Positions 7,854 to 15,748 of a stretch of DNA of 64,000 nt are shown here, piece after piece. Each line of letters opens with the position of its first letter. Position 1 is the first letter of the stretch. The stretch comes from Vineibacter terrae. GTDB taxonomy: Bacteria > Pseudomonadota > Alphaproteobacteria > Reyranellales > Reyranellaceae. The stretch spans positions 56,830-120,829 of the forward strand of contig NZ_VDUZ01000025.1 in assembly GCF_008039615.1 (NCBI RefSeq), read 5' to 3'. Under the pieces are notes generated by a model. It worked only from the letters and a program-made list of their open reading frames with translations. It ran no database searches and had not been told where the DNA came from. The position numbers were made by a program, and so were the translations under genes.

Positions 7854-8812
7854 TGTCCTTCCTGTGCGGCTGGGCCATCGTCGCCAGCCTGTTCTCGGGG
7901 TGCAACGACGCCAGGGCGCCCGTCGTCACCGGCTACATCGAGGGTGACTACGTGTTCGTCGCGCCGGTCGAGAGTGGCCGCATTGCGCGCGTGGCGGTGC
8001 GTCGCGGCCAGCACGTGCGGGCAGGGGAGGTCCTCGCCGAGCTGGTGACTGACGACGTGGTCAACGCGCGTGCCGAGGCGGCCGGCCGGCTGAAGGAAGC
8101 CGAAGCCAAGCTGGAGAACCTGCTGGTCGGCAAGCGCCCGCAGGAGATCGCGGTCACGGAGGCGACGCTGGCGGCGGCGCGTGCCGACGCCGTCGAGGCC
8201 GAGGCCAACTATCGCCGCCAGATGGAGCTGGTCGACCGCAAGGTGGCGTCCGAAGCCGTGGCCGATCAGGCGCGCTCGCGGCGCAACCAGGCCAAGGCGC
8301 GGGTCGAGCAGATCGAGGCCGAGATCGTGGTGTCGCGGCTGGGGGCGCGGCCGCAGGAAATCGAAGCGGCGCGCCGCGCCGTCGAGGCCGCCCGCGCGGC
8401 CCTGAGCCAGACCGAATGGCGGCTTGCCGAGCGCACGCTCAAGGCGCCGTCCGATGGCCTCGTCGATGACGTCGTACGCCACATGGGCGAGACGGCTGGC
8501 CCGACCGCGCCCGTGATCTCGTTCCTGCCCGACGGCGCACGCAAGATCCGATTCTACGTGCCCGAGCCGCTTCTGGCACGGGTGCGGATCGGCGGCCGCC
8601 TGTCGTTCGGCTGCGACAGCTGCGCAGCCGGGCTGCAGGCGCGGGTCACCTATATCGCCAGCACGCCGGAGTACACGCCGCCAGTGATCTATTCGGTCGA
8701 GAGCCGGCAGAAGCTGGTGGTCCTGATCGAGGCGGCGCTGGACGGCGAGGCGGCGCGGCTGGCGCCCGGCCAGATCGTCGATGTGCATCTGGCTCCGGTC
8801 GGCGCGCCATGA
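7850..8812 (+). CDS. HlyD/YbhG-type periplasmic adaptor subunit
   Basis: The 320-residue protein is a membrane-fusion adaptor linking an inner-membrane ABC exporter to the envelope. The N-terminus is hydrophobic with LFSGC, an imperfect lipobox. The first lipoyl half-motif is around GRIARVAVRRGQHVRAG, a long coiled-coil hairpin spans roughly residues 70-200, and the second half-motif is LKAPSDGLVDDV. Several duplicated RPQEI segments mark the two helices, as in YbhG. It overlaps the TetR gene by 4 bases and the ATPase gene by 4 bases. Confidence 0.9.
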   Translation: MMSFLCGWAIVASLFSGCNDARAPVVTGYIEGDYVFVAPVESGRIARVAVRRGQHVRAGEVLAELVTDDVVNARAEAAGRLKEAEAKLENLLVGKRPQEIAVTEATLAAARADAVEAEANYRRQMELVDRKVASEAVADQARSRRNQAKARVEQIEAEIVVSRLGARPQEIEAARRAVEAARAALSQTEWRLAERTLKAPSDGLVDDVVRHMGETAGPTAPVISFLPDGARKIRFYVPEPLLARVRIGGRLSFGCDSCAAGLQARVTYIASTPEYTPPVIYSVESRQKLVVLIEAALDGEAARLAPGQIVDVHLAPVGAP

Positions 8813-9720
8813 GCGTCATCGCCGTCGAGGGCCTCACCAAGCGCTTCGGCACGCGCACTGTCGTGGACAACGTCTCGTTGTCGGTCGAGGAGGGCGAGAT
8901 CGTCGGCTTCCTGGGGCCCAATGGCTCGGGCAAGACCACCACCATCCGCATGCTGTGCGGCCTGCTCACGCCCGACGCCGGCACCGGCACGTGCCTGGGC
9001 CACGACGTGCGCAGCGAGGCGTGGAAGATCAAGCAGGCGGTGGGCTACATGACCCAGCGCTTCTCGTTCTACGAGGACCTGACGATCGCCGAGAATCTCG
9101 ACTTCGTCGCCCGCCTCTATGCGCTGCGGCCGCGGCAGGCGCATGTGGCGCGCACGCTCGACGCGCTCGGCCTGACCCATCGCCGCGATCAGCTGGCCGG
9201 CGCCCTCTCGGGCGGCTGGAAGCAGCGGCTGGCGCTGGCCGCCTGCGTGATGCACCAGCCGCGGCTGCTGCTGCTCGACGAGCCGACGGCCGGCGTCGAT
9301 CCCAAGGCGCGGCGCGAGTTCTGGGACCAGATCCACACGCTGGCCGGCGACGGCGTGACGGTGCTGGTGTCGACCCACTACATGGACGAGGCCGAGCGCT
9401 GTCACCGCATCGTCTATATCTCCAGCGGCAAGGTGATCGCGCGCGGCACGGTCGAGGAGGTGGTCGCGAACTCCGGCCTGGTGACATATGTCGCGCGCGG
9501 CGGCGACCTGCACGCGCTGCAGACGCGGCTGGAGGGCGTCGACGGCATCGAGCAGGTGGCGCCCTTCGGCGCCACGCTGCACGTCGTGGGCTCGGATCTC
9601 GGCCGCCTGGAGGCTGCGATCGCGCCATACCGCACCGATCCGGCCACCGCGTGGAGCCGCGGCGAGACCAGCCTGGAGGACGTCTTCATCCAGCTCATGG
9701 CCGGAAAGGACCGGCCGTGA
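8809..9720 (+). CDS. ABC transporter ATP-binding protein (YbhF-like, single domain)
   Basis: This 303-residue ATPase has Walker A GPNGSGKT (36-43), the signature ALSGGWKQR near 137-145, Walker B LLLLDEPTAGVD, and a switch histidine in VSTHYMDEA. It most resembles one half of YbhF-type drug-exporter ATPases; YbhF itself has two fused nucleotide-binding domains, whereas only one is present here. It would energise export together with the downstream ABC-2 permease, from which a 322-bp repeat-bearing gap separates it. Confidence 0.92.
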   Translation: MSVIAVEGLTKRFGTRTVVDNVSLSVEEGEIVGFLGPNGSGKTTTIRMLCGLLTPDAGTGTCLGHDVRSEAWKIKQAVGYMTQRFSFYEDLTIAENLDFVARLYALRPRQAHVARTLDALGLTHRRDQLAGALSGGWKQRLALAACVMHQPRLLLLDEPTAGVDPKARREFWDQIHTLAGDGVTVLVSTHYMDEAERCHRIVYISSGKVIARGTVEEVVANSGLVTYVARGGDLHALQTRLEGVDGIEQVAPFGATLHVVGSDLGRLEAAIAPYRTDPATAWSRGETSLEDVFIQLMAGKDRP

Positions 9721-10042
9721 CGGGTGAACCAAACCTTTCCTTCCCCCGGAAGGGGAAGGTGCCCGAAGGGCGGAAGGAGGATGTCAGACGAGAGCCGATG
9801 TCGGCGGGATGGATCGAGTTCGATCCCACATCCCTCTGCGCGCCATCTTCGCCCTCCGGGGCAGGGGAAGCGCATATGGCGCGACGCCGCGCTGGCGCCC
9901 TTTCTGTCATCCCGAGCGCAGCGAGGGATCTCCTGCGAATAGCGCACCGTGCGCCTTGCCGCAGGAGATCCCTCGCTGCGCTCGGGATGACAGGAGGGCC
10001 ATATGCGATCGCCCTGCCCCCCGGGGGAAGGGAGGGCGCGCC
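9721..10042. other. intra-operon gap filled by repeat sequences
   Basis: The gap between ATPase and permease genes carries a GC-rich inverted motif near 9736-9770 (CTTCCCCC/GGAAGGGGAAGG and GGTGCCCGAAGGG), then unassigned sequence, then one copy of the 90-bp hairpin repeat. I see no coding region of its own. Frames crossing it could extend the permease upstream, but nothing there resembles transporter sequence. Confidence 0.7.
9904..9993. repeat. palindromic intergenic repeat, copy A
   Basis: Two perfect 33-base arms (9904-9936 and 9961-9993; the left begins CTGTCATCCCGAGCGCAGCG) flank a 24-base centre containing GCGCACCGTGCGC. Five further copies occur in this window. The element has no U-tract, so it is not a classical terminator, though its RNA would fold into a very stable hairpin inside this operon. 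Confidence 0.95.
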
Positions 10043-11182
10043 ATGACCCGCATCTCGCTTGCCCGTATCGGGGCGGTGCTGGTGAAGGAGCTGATCCAGA
10101 TGAAGCGGGATCGGCTGACCTTCGCCATGATGCTGGGCGTGCCGCTGATGCAGCTCTTCCTGTTCGGCTTCGCCATCAACACCGATCCCAAGGACCTGCC
10201 GACGGCGCTGGCCGTGGCCGACCAGAGCCGCTTCGCCCGCACCTTGACCACGGCGCTGCAGAACTCCGGCTACTTCCGCATCACGCATGTGGTGGGCAGC
10301 CGTGCCGAGGTCGAGCGGCTGATCGCCACCGGCGCCGTGTCGTTCGCCGTCACCATCCCCGACGGCTTTGGCCGCACCCTGCTGCGTGGCCAGCGGCCGC
10401 AGCTTCTCATCGAGGCCGACGCCACCGATCCGGCGGCCGCCTCCAACGCCGTGGCCGCCGCCGTCCAGATCGGCGAGAGCGCGCTGGCACGTGATCTGAT
10501 CGGCCCGCTGGCGGCGCTGAACGCCGGCCTGCCGTCGTTCGAGACGGTGGTGCATCGCCGCTACAATCCCGAAGGCATCACCCAGTACAACATCGTGCCC
10601 GGACTGCTGGGCGTGATCCTCACCCTGACCCTGGTGATGATGACGGCGGTGGCGCTGACCCGCGAGCTGGAACGCGGCACGATGGAGAACCTGCTGGCCA
10701 TGCCGGTGAAGCCGATCGAGGTCATGCTCGGCAAGATCGCGCCCTATATCGGCGTCGGCTTCGTTCAGGTCGTGATCGTGCTGTCCATGGCCTGGCTGGT
10801 GTTCGACGTGCCCATGATCGGCTCGCTGGCGCTGCTGCTGGCCGTGATCCTGCTGTTCATCGCCGCCCTCACCATGCTGGGCTACACCTTCTCGACCGTG
10901 GCCCGCACCCAGATGCAGGCCCTGCAGATGTCGGTGTTCTTCTTCCTGCCTTCGCTGATGCTGTCGGGTTTCATGTTCCCGTTCCGGGGCATGCCCGGCT
11001 GGGCCCAGATGCTGGGCGAGATCATTCCGCTCACCTATTTCCTGCGCGTCGTGCGCGGCATCATGCTCAAGGGCACCGGCTGGAACGAGATCGCGCATGA
11101 TGTCTGGCCGCTGGGCGTGTTCCTGCTGCTGATCGCCTTCGTCGCCCTGAAGCGCTACCGCACGACGCTCGACGCCGCCTGA
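10043..11182 (+). CDS. ABC-2 type transporter permease (YbhR/YhhJ-like)
   Basis: The 379-residue membrane protein has the ABC-2 layout. One N-terminal helix (FAMMLGVPLMQLFLFGFAI) is followed by a large periplasmic domain (about residues 50-170), and five further helices follow from about residue 185. LTRELERGTMENLLAMPV is the typical cytosolic coupling segment. The ATG at 10043, after GGGAGGG, gives the canonical N-terminus MTRISLARIGAVLVKE. Only one permease is present, whereas YbhSR systems have two, so it may act as a homodimer. Confidence 0.9.
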   Translation: MTRISLARIGAVLVKELIQMKRDRLTFAMMLGVPLMQLFLFGFAINTDPKDLPTALAVADQSRFARTLTTALQNSGYFRITHVVGSRAEVERLIATGAVSFAVTIPDGFGRTLLRGQRPQLLIEADATDPAAASNAVAAAVQIGESALARDLIGPLAALNAGLPSFETVVHRRYNPEGITQYNIVPGLLGVILTLTLVMMTAVALTRELERGTMENLLAMPVKPIEVMLGKIAPYIGVGFVQVVIVLSMAWLVFDVPMIGSLALLLAVILLFIAALTMLGYTFSTVARTQMQALQMSVFFFLPSLMLSGFMFPFRGMPGWAQMLGEIIPLTYFLRVVRGIMLKGTGWNEIAHDVWPLGVFLLLIAFVALKRYRTTLDAA

Positions 11183-11235
11183 CCGTGCGGCGCGCGGTTC
11201 GTCATTGACAGGAGCAACCGCCTGTCCTGCATAAG

Positions 11236-12033
11236 GTGCGCCGGTGCAACCAGGCCGCGGGCATGTCGCACAACTTCGATCCGTTTCCGAAATATCTTCA
11301 GATCCGGGACATCATCACGCGCGAGCTGCGCGGCCTCGATGTCGGGACCAGGCTGCCGACCGAGGCCCAGCTTGCCGAGCGGTTCGCGGTCAGCCGGGAG
11401 ACGATCCGCCAGGCCATCGCCACGCTCGAAGCCGACGGCATCATCACGCGGCGGCCCAGGGCCGGCACGGTGCTGGCGCGTGCGGTGCGGCCGGCGACGG
11501 ACGCCCGGCTCACCGGACCGGTCGAGGATTTCGCCATGGTCGGCGTCGTCACGACGACACGGCCGGTCGGCGAGCGGCGCGCCGCCGCCGATCCCGAGCT
11601 CGCGGCGCGGCTCGACCTGCCGCCCGGCGGCAAGGTACTGGAGCTGCGCCGCCTGCGCCTGCGCGACGGCGTGCCGCTCAATCTCCTGGAGGCCTTCGTG
11701 CCGGCTTCCGTGGCGGCGTTCCTGGAGCGCCGCGACCTGCGCGAGACCCTGCTGATCCCGGTGCTGCGCGCGCGGCTGGACCCCGACATCGCCGAGGAAT
11801 ACCAGGAGATCGAGGCGATCACGGCCAGCGGGCTGATGGCGCGCCTGCTGGAAGTGCCTGAAGGCGCGCCGGTGCTGAGCGTGCGCCGCCGCTTTCTCGA
11901 TTCGAGCAGAACACCGGTGGCCTATTTCAAGGTCCACTATCGGGCGGACCGCTACTTCTACACCATCAAGCTGCCCCAGAACCGTCGCGGCCCGGCCCGT
12001 CGGCCGCCGGCGCGGCCGCGATCGCCGGCTTAA
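11236..12033 (+). CDS. GntR-family (HutC/UTRA type) transcriptional regulator
   Basis: A winged helix-turn-helix covers about residues 15-80 (GTRLPTEAQLAERFAVSRETIR is the core). It is followed by a UTRA effector domain with PLNLLEAFVPASVA and a C-terminal YFKVHYRADRYFY strand pair, the HutC-subfamily pattern. An alternative start is the ATG at 11263; neither start has a clear ribosome site. The basic, proline-rich tail is probably disordered. The inverted repeat right after its stop codon, ahead of the deacetylase operon, is the likely binding site. The effector is probably a substrate or product of that pathway. Confidence 0.88.
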   Translation: MRRCNQAAGMSHNFDPFPKYLQIRDIITRELRGLDVGTRLPTEAQLAERFAVSRETIRQAIATLEADGIITRRPRAGTVLARAVRPATDARLTGPVEDFAMVGVVTTTRPVGERRAAADPELAARLDLPPGGKVLELRRLRLRDGVPLNLLEAFVPASVAAFLERRDLRETLLIPVLRARLDPDIAEEYQEIEAITASGLMARLLEVPEGAPVLSVRRRFLDSSRTPVAYFKVHYRADRYFYTIKLPQNRRGPARRPPARPRSPA

Positions 12034-12038
12034 AATCT

Positions 12039-12064
12039 TATTTGTATGGTCGACTTTACAAATA
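12039..12064. promoter_or_regulatory. inverted repeat, probable GntR operator
   Basis: The exact arms TATTTGTA and TACAAATA are separated by 10 bases in an AT-rich pocket within otherwise GC-rich DNA. The site sits between the GntR gene and the polysaccharide deacetylase gene, 57 bases before the latter's ATG. It fits a repressor site for the downstream five-gene operon. Confidence 0.6.
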
Positions 12065-12120
12065 GGGCGATGCAGCGCTAGCTTCCGGTCGGTTCAACCC
12101 GACAAGCGGACCTTGATGCG

Positions 12121-12963
12121 ATGGCCGATGCGCCCTGCCTGTGGCCGAACGGCGCCCAGTGCGCCGTGATGCTGACCTTCGATTTCGATGCCGAGACGAT
12201 GTGGCTGTCGCGCGATCCGCTGAATGCGCGACGTCCGGCGCTGCTGTCCCAGGGCACCTACGGCGCCAAGGTCGGCGTGCCGCGGATCCTCGAGCTGCTG
12301 CGCGAGCAGGAATTGCCGGCGACGTTCTTCGTGCCCGGCTGGACCGCCGACCGTCATCCCGACAAGCTGCTCGCGATCGTTGAGGCCGGGCACGAGGTTG
12401 GGCATCACGGCTACGACCATGTCTGGCCCGACCTCGACAAGCCCGAGGAAGAGGAAGCGGAGTTCGTGCGCGGCCTCGAGGCGCTCGACCGCGTCGCGGG
12501 CATCCGGCCCAAGGGCTACCGCTGTCCGGCCGGCGAGACCACCGACCGTCTGCTGCCGCTGCTGATGAAATATGGGCTGCAGTACGACAGCTCCTACATG
12601 GATGACGTCTTTCCCTACGTGCACCGCATGCCCGATGGCAGCGACGGCCCGGTCGAGCTGCCGTGGAGCTGGTCGCTCGACGACGTGCCGTTCACGGTCT
12701 ACTCGCTGCGCAACCAGCGTCCGATCCAGACGAACGAGCACATCCTGTCGATATGGAAGGCGGAGTTCCGCGAGATCTATCGCTGGGGCGGCCTGTTCGA
12801 TCTCATCAACCATCCGCAGGCGATCGGCCGGCCGTCGCGGCTGGCGCTGCTGCGCGAGTTCATCGAGTATGTGCGCGGCTTCCCCAATGTCTGGTTCGCC
12901 ACCGGCAGCGAGGTCGCCGCGGCCTGCCTGGCGCATCACCACGCGCGGAAGGCGGAGGCCTGA
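12121..12963 (+). CDS. polysaccharide deacetylase / NodB-domain hydrolase
   Basis: The 280-residue protein has a NodB fold with the metal-site acidic motif LTFDFDAET near residue 20, the HHGYDH motif around residue 97 supplying histidine ligands, and the YRCPAGE arginine-containing motif. There is no signal peptide, so it acts in the cytoplasm. Close relatives act on small amides or imides (PuuE/allantoinase-like deacetylases) rather than on polymers. Its place before an amidohydrolase and a carboxylate transporter suggests ring or amide hydrolysis of an imported compound. Confidence 0.88.
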   Translation: MADAPCLWPNGAQCAVMLTFDFDAETMWLSRDPLNARRPALLSQGTYGAKVGVPRILELLREQELPATFFVPGWTADRHPDKLLAIVEAGHEVGHHGYDHVWPDLDKPEEEEAEFVRGLEALDRVAGIRPKGYRCPAGETTDRLLPLLMKYGLQYDSSYMDDVFPYVHRMPDGSDGPVELPWSWSLDDVPFTVYSLRNQRPIQTNEHILSIWKAEFREIYRWGGLFDLINHPQAIGRPSRLALLREFIEYVRGFPNVWFATGSEVAAACLAHHHARKAEA

Positions 12964-12964
12964 G

Positions 12965-14218
12965 ATGCCCAACTCCGTCCGCGAGATCGCGACCAGTCCG
13001 CAACGCTTCGATGTGCTGCTGAAAGGCGGCGAGGTGGTCGATCCCGGCAGCGACCGGCGCGGCGCCTATGACGTGGCGATCGTCGGCGACCGCATCGCCG
13101 CGGTCGCACCCGATATCGCCGCGGCCCGGGCGCGTCGCGTCGTGGACGTGTCGGGCCGCATCGTGACGGCCGGCTTCATCGACATGCATGCGCATGTGTT
13201 CGACCACGGGACCGATTTCGGGCTTGATCCCGACGCGGTCGGGATCAACGCCGGATGCACGACCCTGGTCGACCAGGGCAGCGCCGGCGGCTGGACGTTC
13301 GACCCCTTCAAGGCCTTCATCATCGACCGCGCCCGCACGGAGGTGCTGTGCTTCATCTCGACGAACCTGTCCGGCACGCTGCGCGGCTGCAAGGGCGGCC
13401 CGGCCATCCAGACACCTGATTTCGTCGACGTCCGGGTGCTGGCCGATTTCGTCGAGCGCTTCCCGACCTTGATCAGGGGCATCAAGGCGCACGGCGAGTC
13501 CGGCAGCTGGTCGCGCTGGGGCGACCGCATGCTGCGCATGGCGCGCGAGGCCGGCGATCTGACGGGCCTGCCGCTGTACGTGCATACCGGCGAGCTCTGG
13601 CCGGTGGACGAGCGCAACCGGCCGGATCCCGACTCCGTGCTGGACGACGTGCTCGCGCTGGTGCGGCCGGGCGATATCCTGGCGCATGTCTATAGCGCCA
13701 AGCCCGATGGCATCCTGGGGCGACGCGCCGAGCCATCGGCCCGGTTCCTCGCGGCGCTGTCCAGCGGCGTCCTCACCGATATCGGCCATGGCGTGAACTT
13801 CAGCTTCCGTGTCGCCCGCGCGATGATGGCGGCCGGCGTCTACCCCGACACCATCGGCAGCGATGTTCACGGCGATTTCTTCTCCCATCGCAATGATGCC
13901 ACCCTCGACTACAGCTTCTGCGGCACTTTCTCGAAGCTGCACGCGCTGGGGCTCGAGCTGGAGCACATCGTCGCCGCCGCGACGGTCACGCCGGCCCGGA
14001 TCCTGGGCATGGAAGCCGAGATCGGCACGCTGCGCGCCGGCTCCCGCGCCGACGTCACGGTCCTGCGGCCGTTGACGGAAGCGTGGACCTACGCCGACGC
14101 CGAGGGCGAGGCCTTGCCGACGACGCTGCGCTTCGTGCCCGACATGGTCGTGCGCAAGGGCGAGGTCATCAAGTCGAACAATCGCCTGTTGCGGGATCTT
14201 TTGCCGTCGGCAGCCTGA
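12965..14218 (+). CDS. dihydroorotase-like amidohydrolase (metal-dependent)
   Basis: The 417-residue enzyme is an amidohydrolase-superfamily member of the amidohydrolase/deacetylase type. The ligand set is visible: HAHVFDHG near residue 77, a lysine in GIKAHGES that would be carbamylated, the histidine of YVHTGE, a histidine in LAHVYSAKPDG and the aspartate of SDVHGDF. No export signal is seen. It starts one base after the deacetylase stop. The neighbours imply sequential hydrolysis of a cyclic or N-acyl substrate imported by the TctCBA proteins. Confidence 0.88.
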   Translation: MPNSVREIATSPQRFDVLLKGGEVVDPGSDRRGAYDVAIVGDRIAAVAPDIAAARARRVVDVSGRIVTAGFIDMHAHVFDHGTDFGLDPDAVGINAGCTTLVDQGSAGGWTFDPFKAFIIDRARTEVLCFISTNLSGTLRGCKGGPAIQTPDFVDVRVLADFVERFPTLIRGIKAHGESGSWSRWGDRMLRMAREAGDLTGLPLYVHTGELWPVDERNRPDPDSVLDDVLALVRPGDILAHVYSAKPDGILGRRAEPSARFLAALSSGVLTDIGHGVNFSFRVARAMMAAGVYPDTIGSDVHGDFFSHRNDATLDYSFCGTFSKLHALGLELEHIVAAATVTPARILGMEAEIGTLRAGSRADVTVLRPLTEAWTYADAEGEALPTTLRFVPDMVVRKGEVIKSNNRLLRDLLPSAA

Positions 14219-14297
14219 TACACAAATCTGGCACACGCATTGCTTCGTATTGGCGACGAGGATATTTGCGTGACGCAAGAAAGAGGGAGCAAGAATC

Positions 14298-15284
14298 ATG
14301 GCCAGGACACTGAGGCGCCCCCTGGTGGCGTCGATGCTTCTTGCAGTCGGCGCCACCTTGTCCATGGCGGCGGCGCGCGCCGAGTCGGCTGACACGTTCC
14401 CGTCGAAGCCGATCACCATCATCGTCAATTTCGGCGCCGGCGGCCCGACGGATCTGCCGCCGCGGCGGATCGCGGCGTACCTGGAGAAGAAGTTCAAGCA
14501 GCCGGTCGTGGTCGAGAACCGCACGGGCGGCGCGGGCGTGGTCGGGCTGTCGGCGGTGGCGCGCGCGGCGCCCGATGGCTACACGCTGGGCACGTTCTCC
14601 GCCAGCCCGACCGTCATCGCGCCCCGCCTGCGGACCGTGCCCTACAATGCCCGCAAGGATTTCACGCCGGTGGCGCAGATCGCGGAGTATGCGATGCCGC
14701 TATGCGTGCTGCCGACCCGGCCGTGGAAATCGGTCGCCGACCTGATGGCCCACGCCCGAGCCAATCCCGGCGCCGTCACCTACAGCACGGTCGGCACGGG
14801 CAGCGGTCAGCATATCTTCATGGAGGCGCTGGCCAAGGCCGAGAAGGTGAAGCTGGCGCATGTGCCGTTCTCCGGCGGCGCCGGCGGCATCGCGGCATTG
14901 CTCGGCGGCCATGTGCAGGGCGCGCTCGATGCAGCCCTGGCCAAGCACGCCGCCACCGGCGAATGCCGCGCGCTTGCGTCCGTGGGCAGCGCCCGGCATC
15001 CGGCGCTGCCGGACGTGCCGACCTTCAAGGAGCTCGGCTACACCATCGACGCGGCGCTGTGGCTGGGGCTGGCCGGCCCGGCCGGCATGCCGCAGGCGAT
15101 CGTGGACAAGCTCTCGGCCGCGATCCTCGAAGCCACCGAGGACCCGTCCTACAAGGATCTGCTGAAGCAGCTGCTGCTGGGCGACAAAACGGCCGGCAGC
15201 GCCGCCTTCCGCGCCCAGGTCGCGGCCGATGACGAGCGCATGGCCGCGATGATGAACGATCTCGGCATGACGGCCCCGAAGTGA
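14298..15284 (+). CDS. tripartite tricarboxylate transporter substrate-binding protein (TctC/Bug family)
   Basis: The 328-residue periplasmic protein begins with a signal peptide (basic start, hydrophobic core, AARAES cleavage region near residue 30). The Bug motifs follow: YPSKPI-like FPSKPITIIVNFGAGG, ENRTGGAGVVG and a C-terminal PGMP-type PAGMPQAIVDKL. AGAGGG is replaced here by GAGGPTD, as in many family members. Bug proteins bind carboxylates and other small acids. A strong AGAGGGAG site precedes the ATG. The stop overlaps the tctB start as GTGA, giving coupled expression. Confidence 0.93.
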   Translation: MARTLRRPLVASMLLAVGATLSMAAARAESADTFPSKPITIIVNFGAGGPTDLPPRRIAAYLEKKFKQPVVVENRTGGAGVVGLSAVARAAPDGYTLGTFSASPTVIAPRLRTVPYNARKDFTPVAQIAEYAMPLCVLPTRPWKSVADLMAHARANPGAVTYSTVGTGSGQHIFMEALAKAEKVKLAHVPFSGGAGGIAALLGGHVQGALDAALAKHAATGECRALASVGSARHPALPDVPTFKELGYTIDAALWLGLAGPAGMPQAIVDKLSAAILEATEDPSYKDLLKQLLLGDKTAGSAAFRAQVAADDERMAAMMNDLGMTAPK

Positions 15285-15727
15285 CGCTGCTGGTCACAGC
15301 GCTGCTGCTCGGGGTCGGCGTCTACGCCGCCATTGCCGCCACGCGGCTCGGCGTGTGGAGCCTGGGCGAGCCGGGCGCCGGCCTCTTTCCGCTGCTCTTC
15401 GCCGGCATGCTGGCAGGCCTGTCGGTGCTGCACCTGCTGCGCCACCTGAAGGATCGCATCTGGTCCGTCGCGGGCGGCGCCGATGCGCCGATCCTGCGAT
15501 CGCGCCGCTTCGCTGCCTATGCCGGCGCGCTGACGTTGTATGTCGCCACCTTCGGCGTGCTGGGCTTCCTGATCAGCTCCATCCTGGCGTTCGGCCTTCT
15601 CATGCTGGTGGGCGAACGGGTGACCCCGGTCAGGGCGGCGGCGGTGCTCGCCGGCGCCCTGGCCACGAGCTACATCGTCCTGCAGTGGCTCCTGGGCGTG
15701 CCGCTGCCGGCCGGACCCTTCGGCTGA
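15281..15727 (+). CDS. tripartite tricarboxylate transporter small permease TctB
   Basis: The 148-residue membrane protein has four hydrophobic helices and the TctB-typical GEPGAGLFPLL segment near residue 29. It is the small permease of a TctABC secondary transporter. It starts with a GTG overlapping the tctC stop and is followed after 21 bases by tctA, so the three subunits are a complete set in canonical order (C-B-A). Confidence 0.9.
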   Translation: MTLLVTALLLGVGVYAAIAATRLGVWSLGEPGAGLFPLLFAGMLAGLSVLHLLRHLKDRIWSVAGGADAPILRSRRFAAYAGALTLYVATFGVLGFLISSILAFGLLMLVGERVTPVRAAAVLAGALATSYIVLQWLLGVPLPAGPFG

Positions 15728-15748
15728 AATCGGCACCGCGAGGCCGCC

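Noticed and set aside
9904..9993. Ordinary rho-independent terminator
   Set aside because: No T-run follows the hairpin, it is far longer than usual, and copies A and C lie inside operons.
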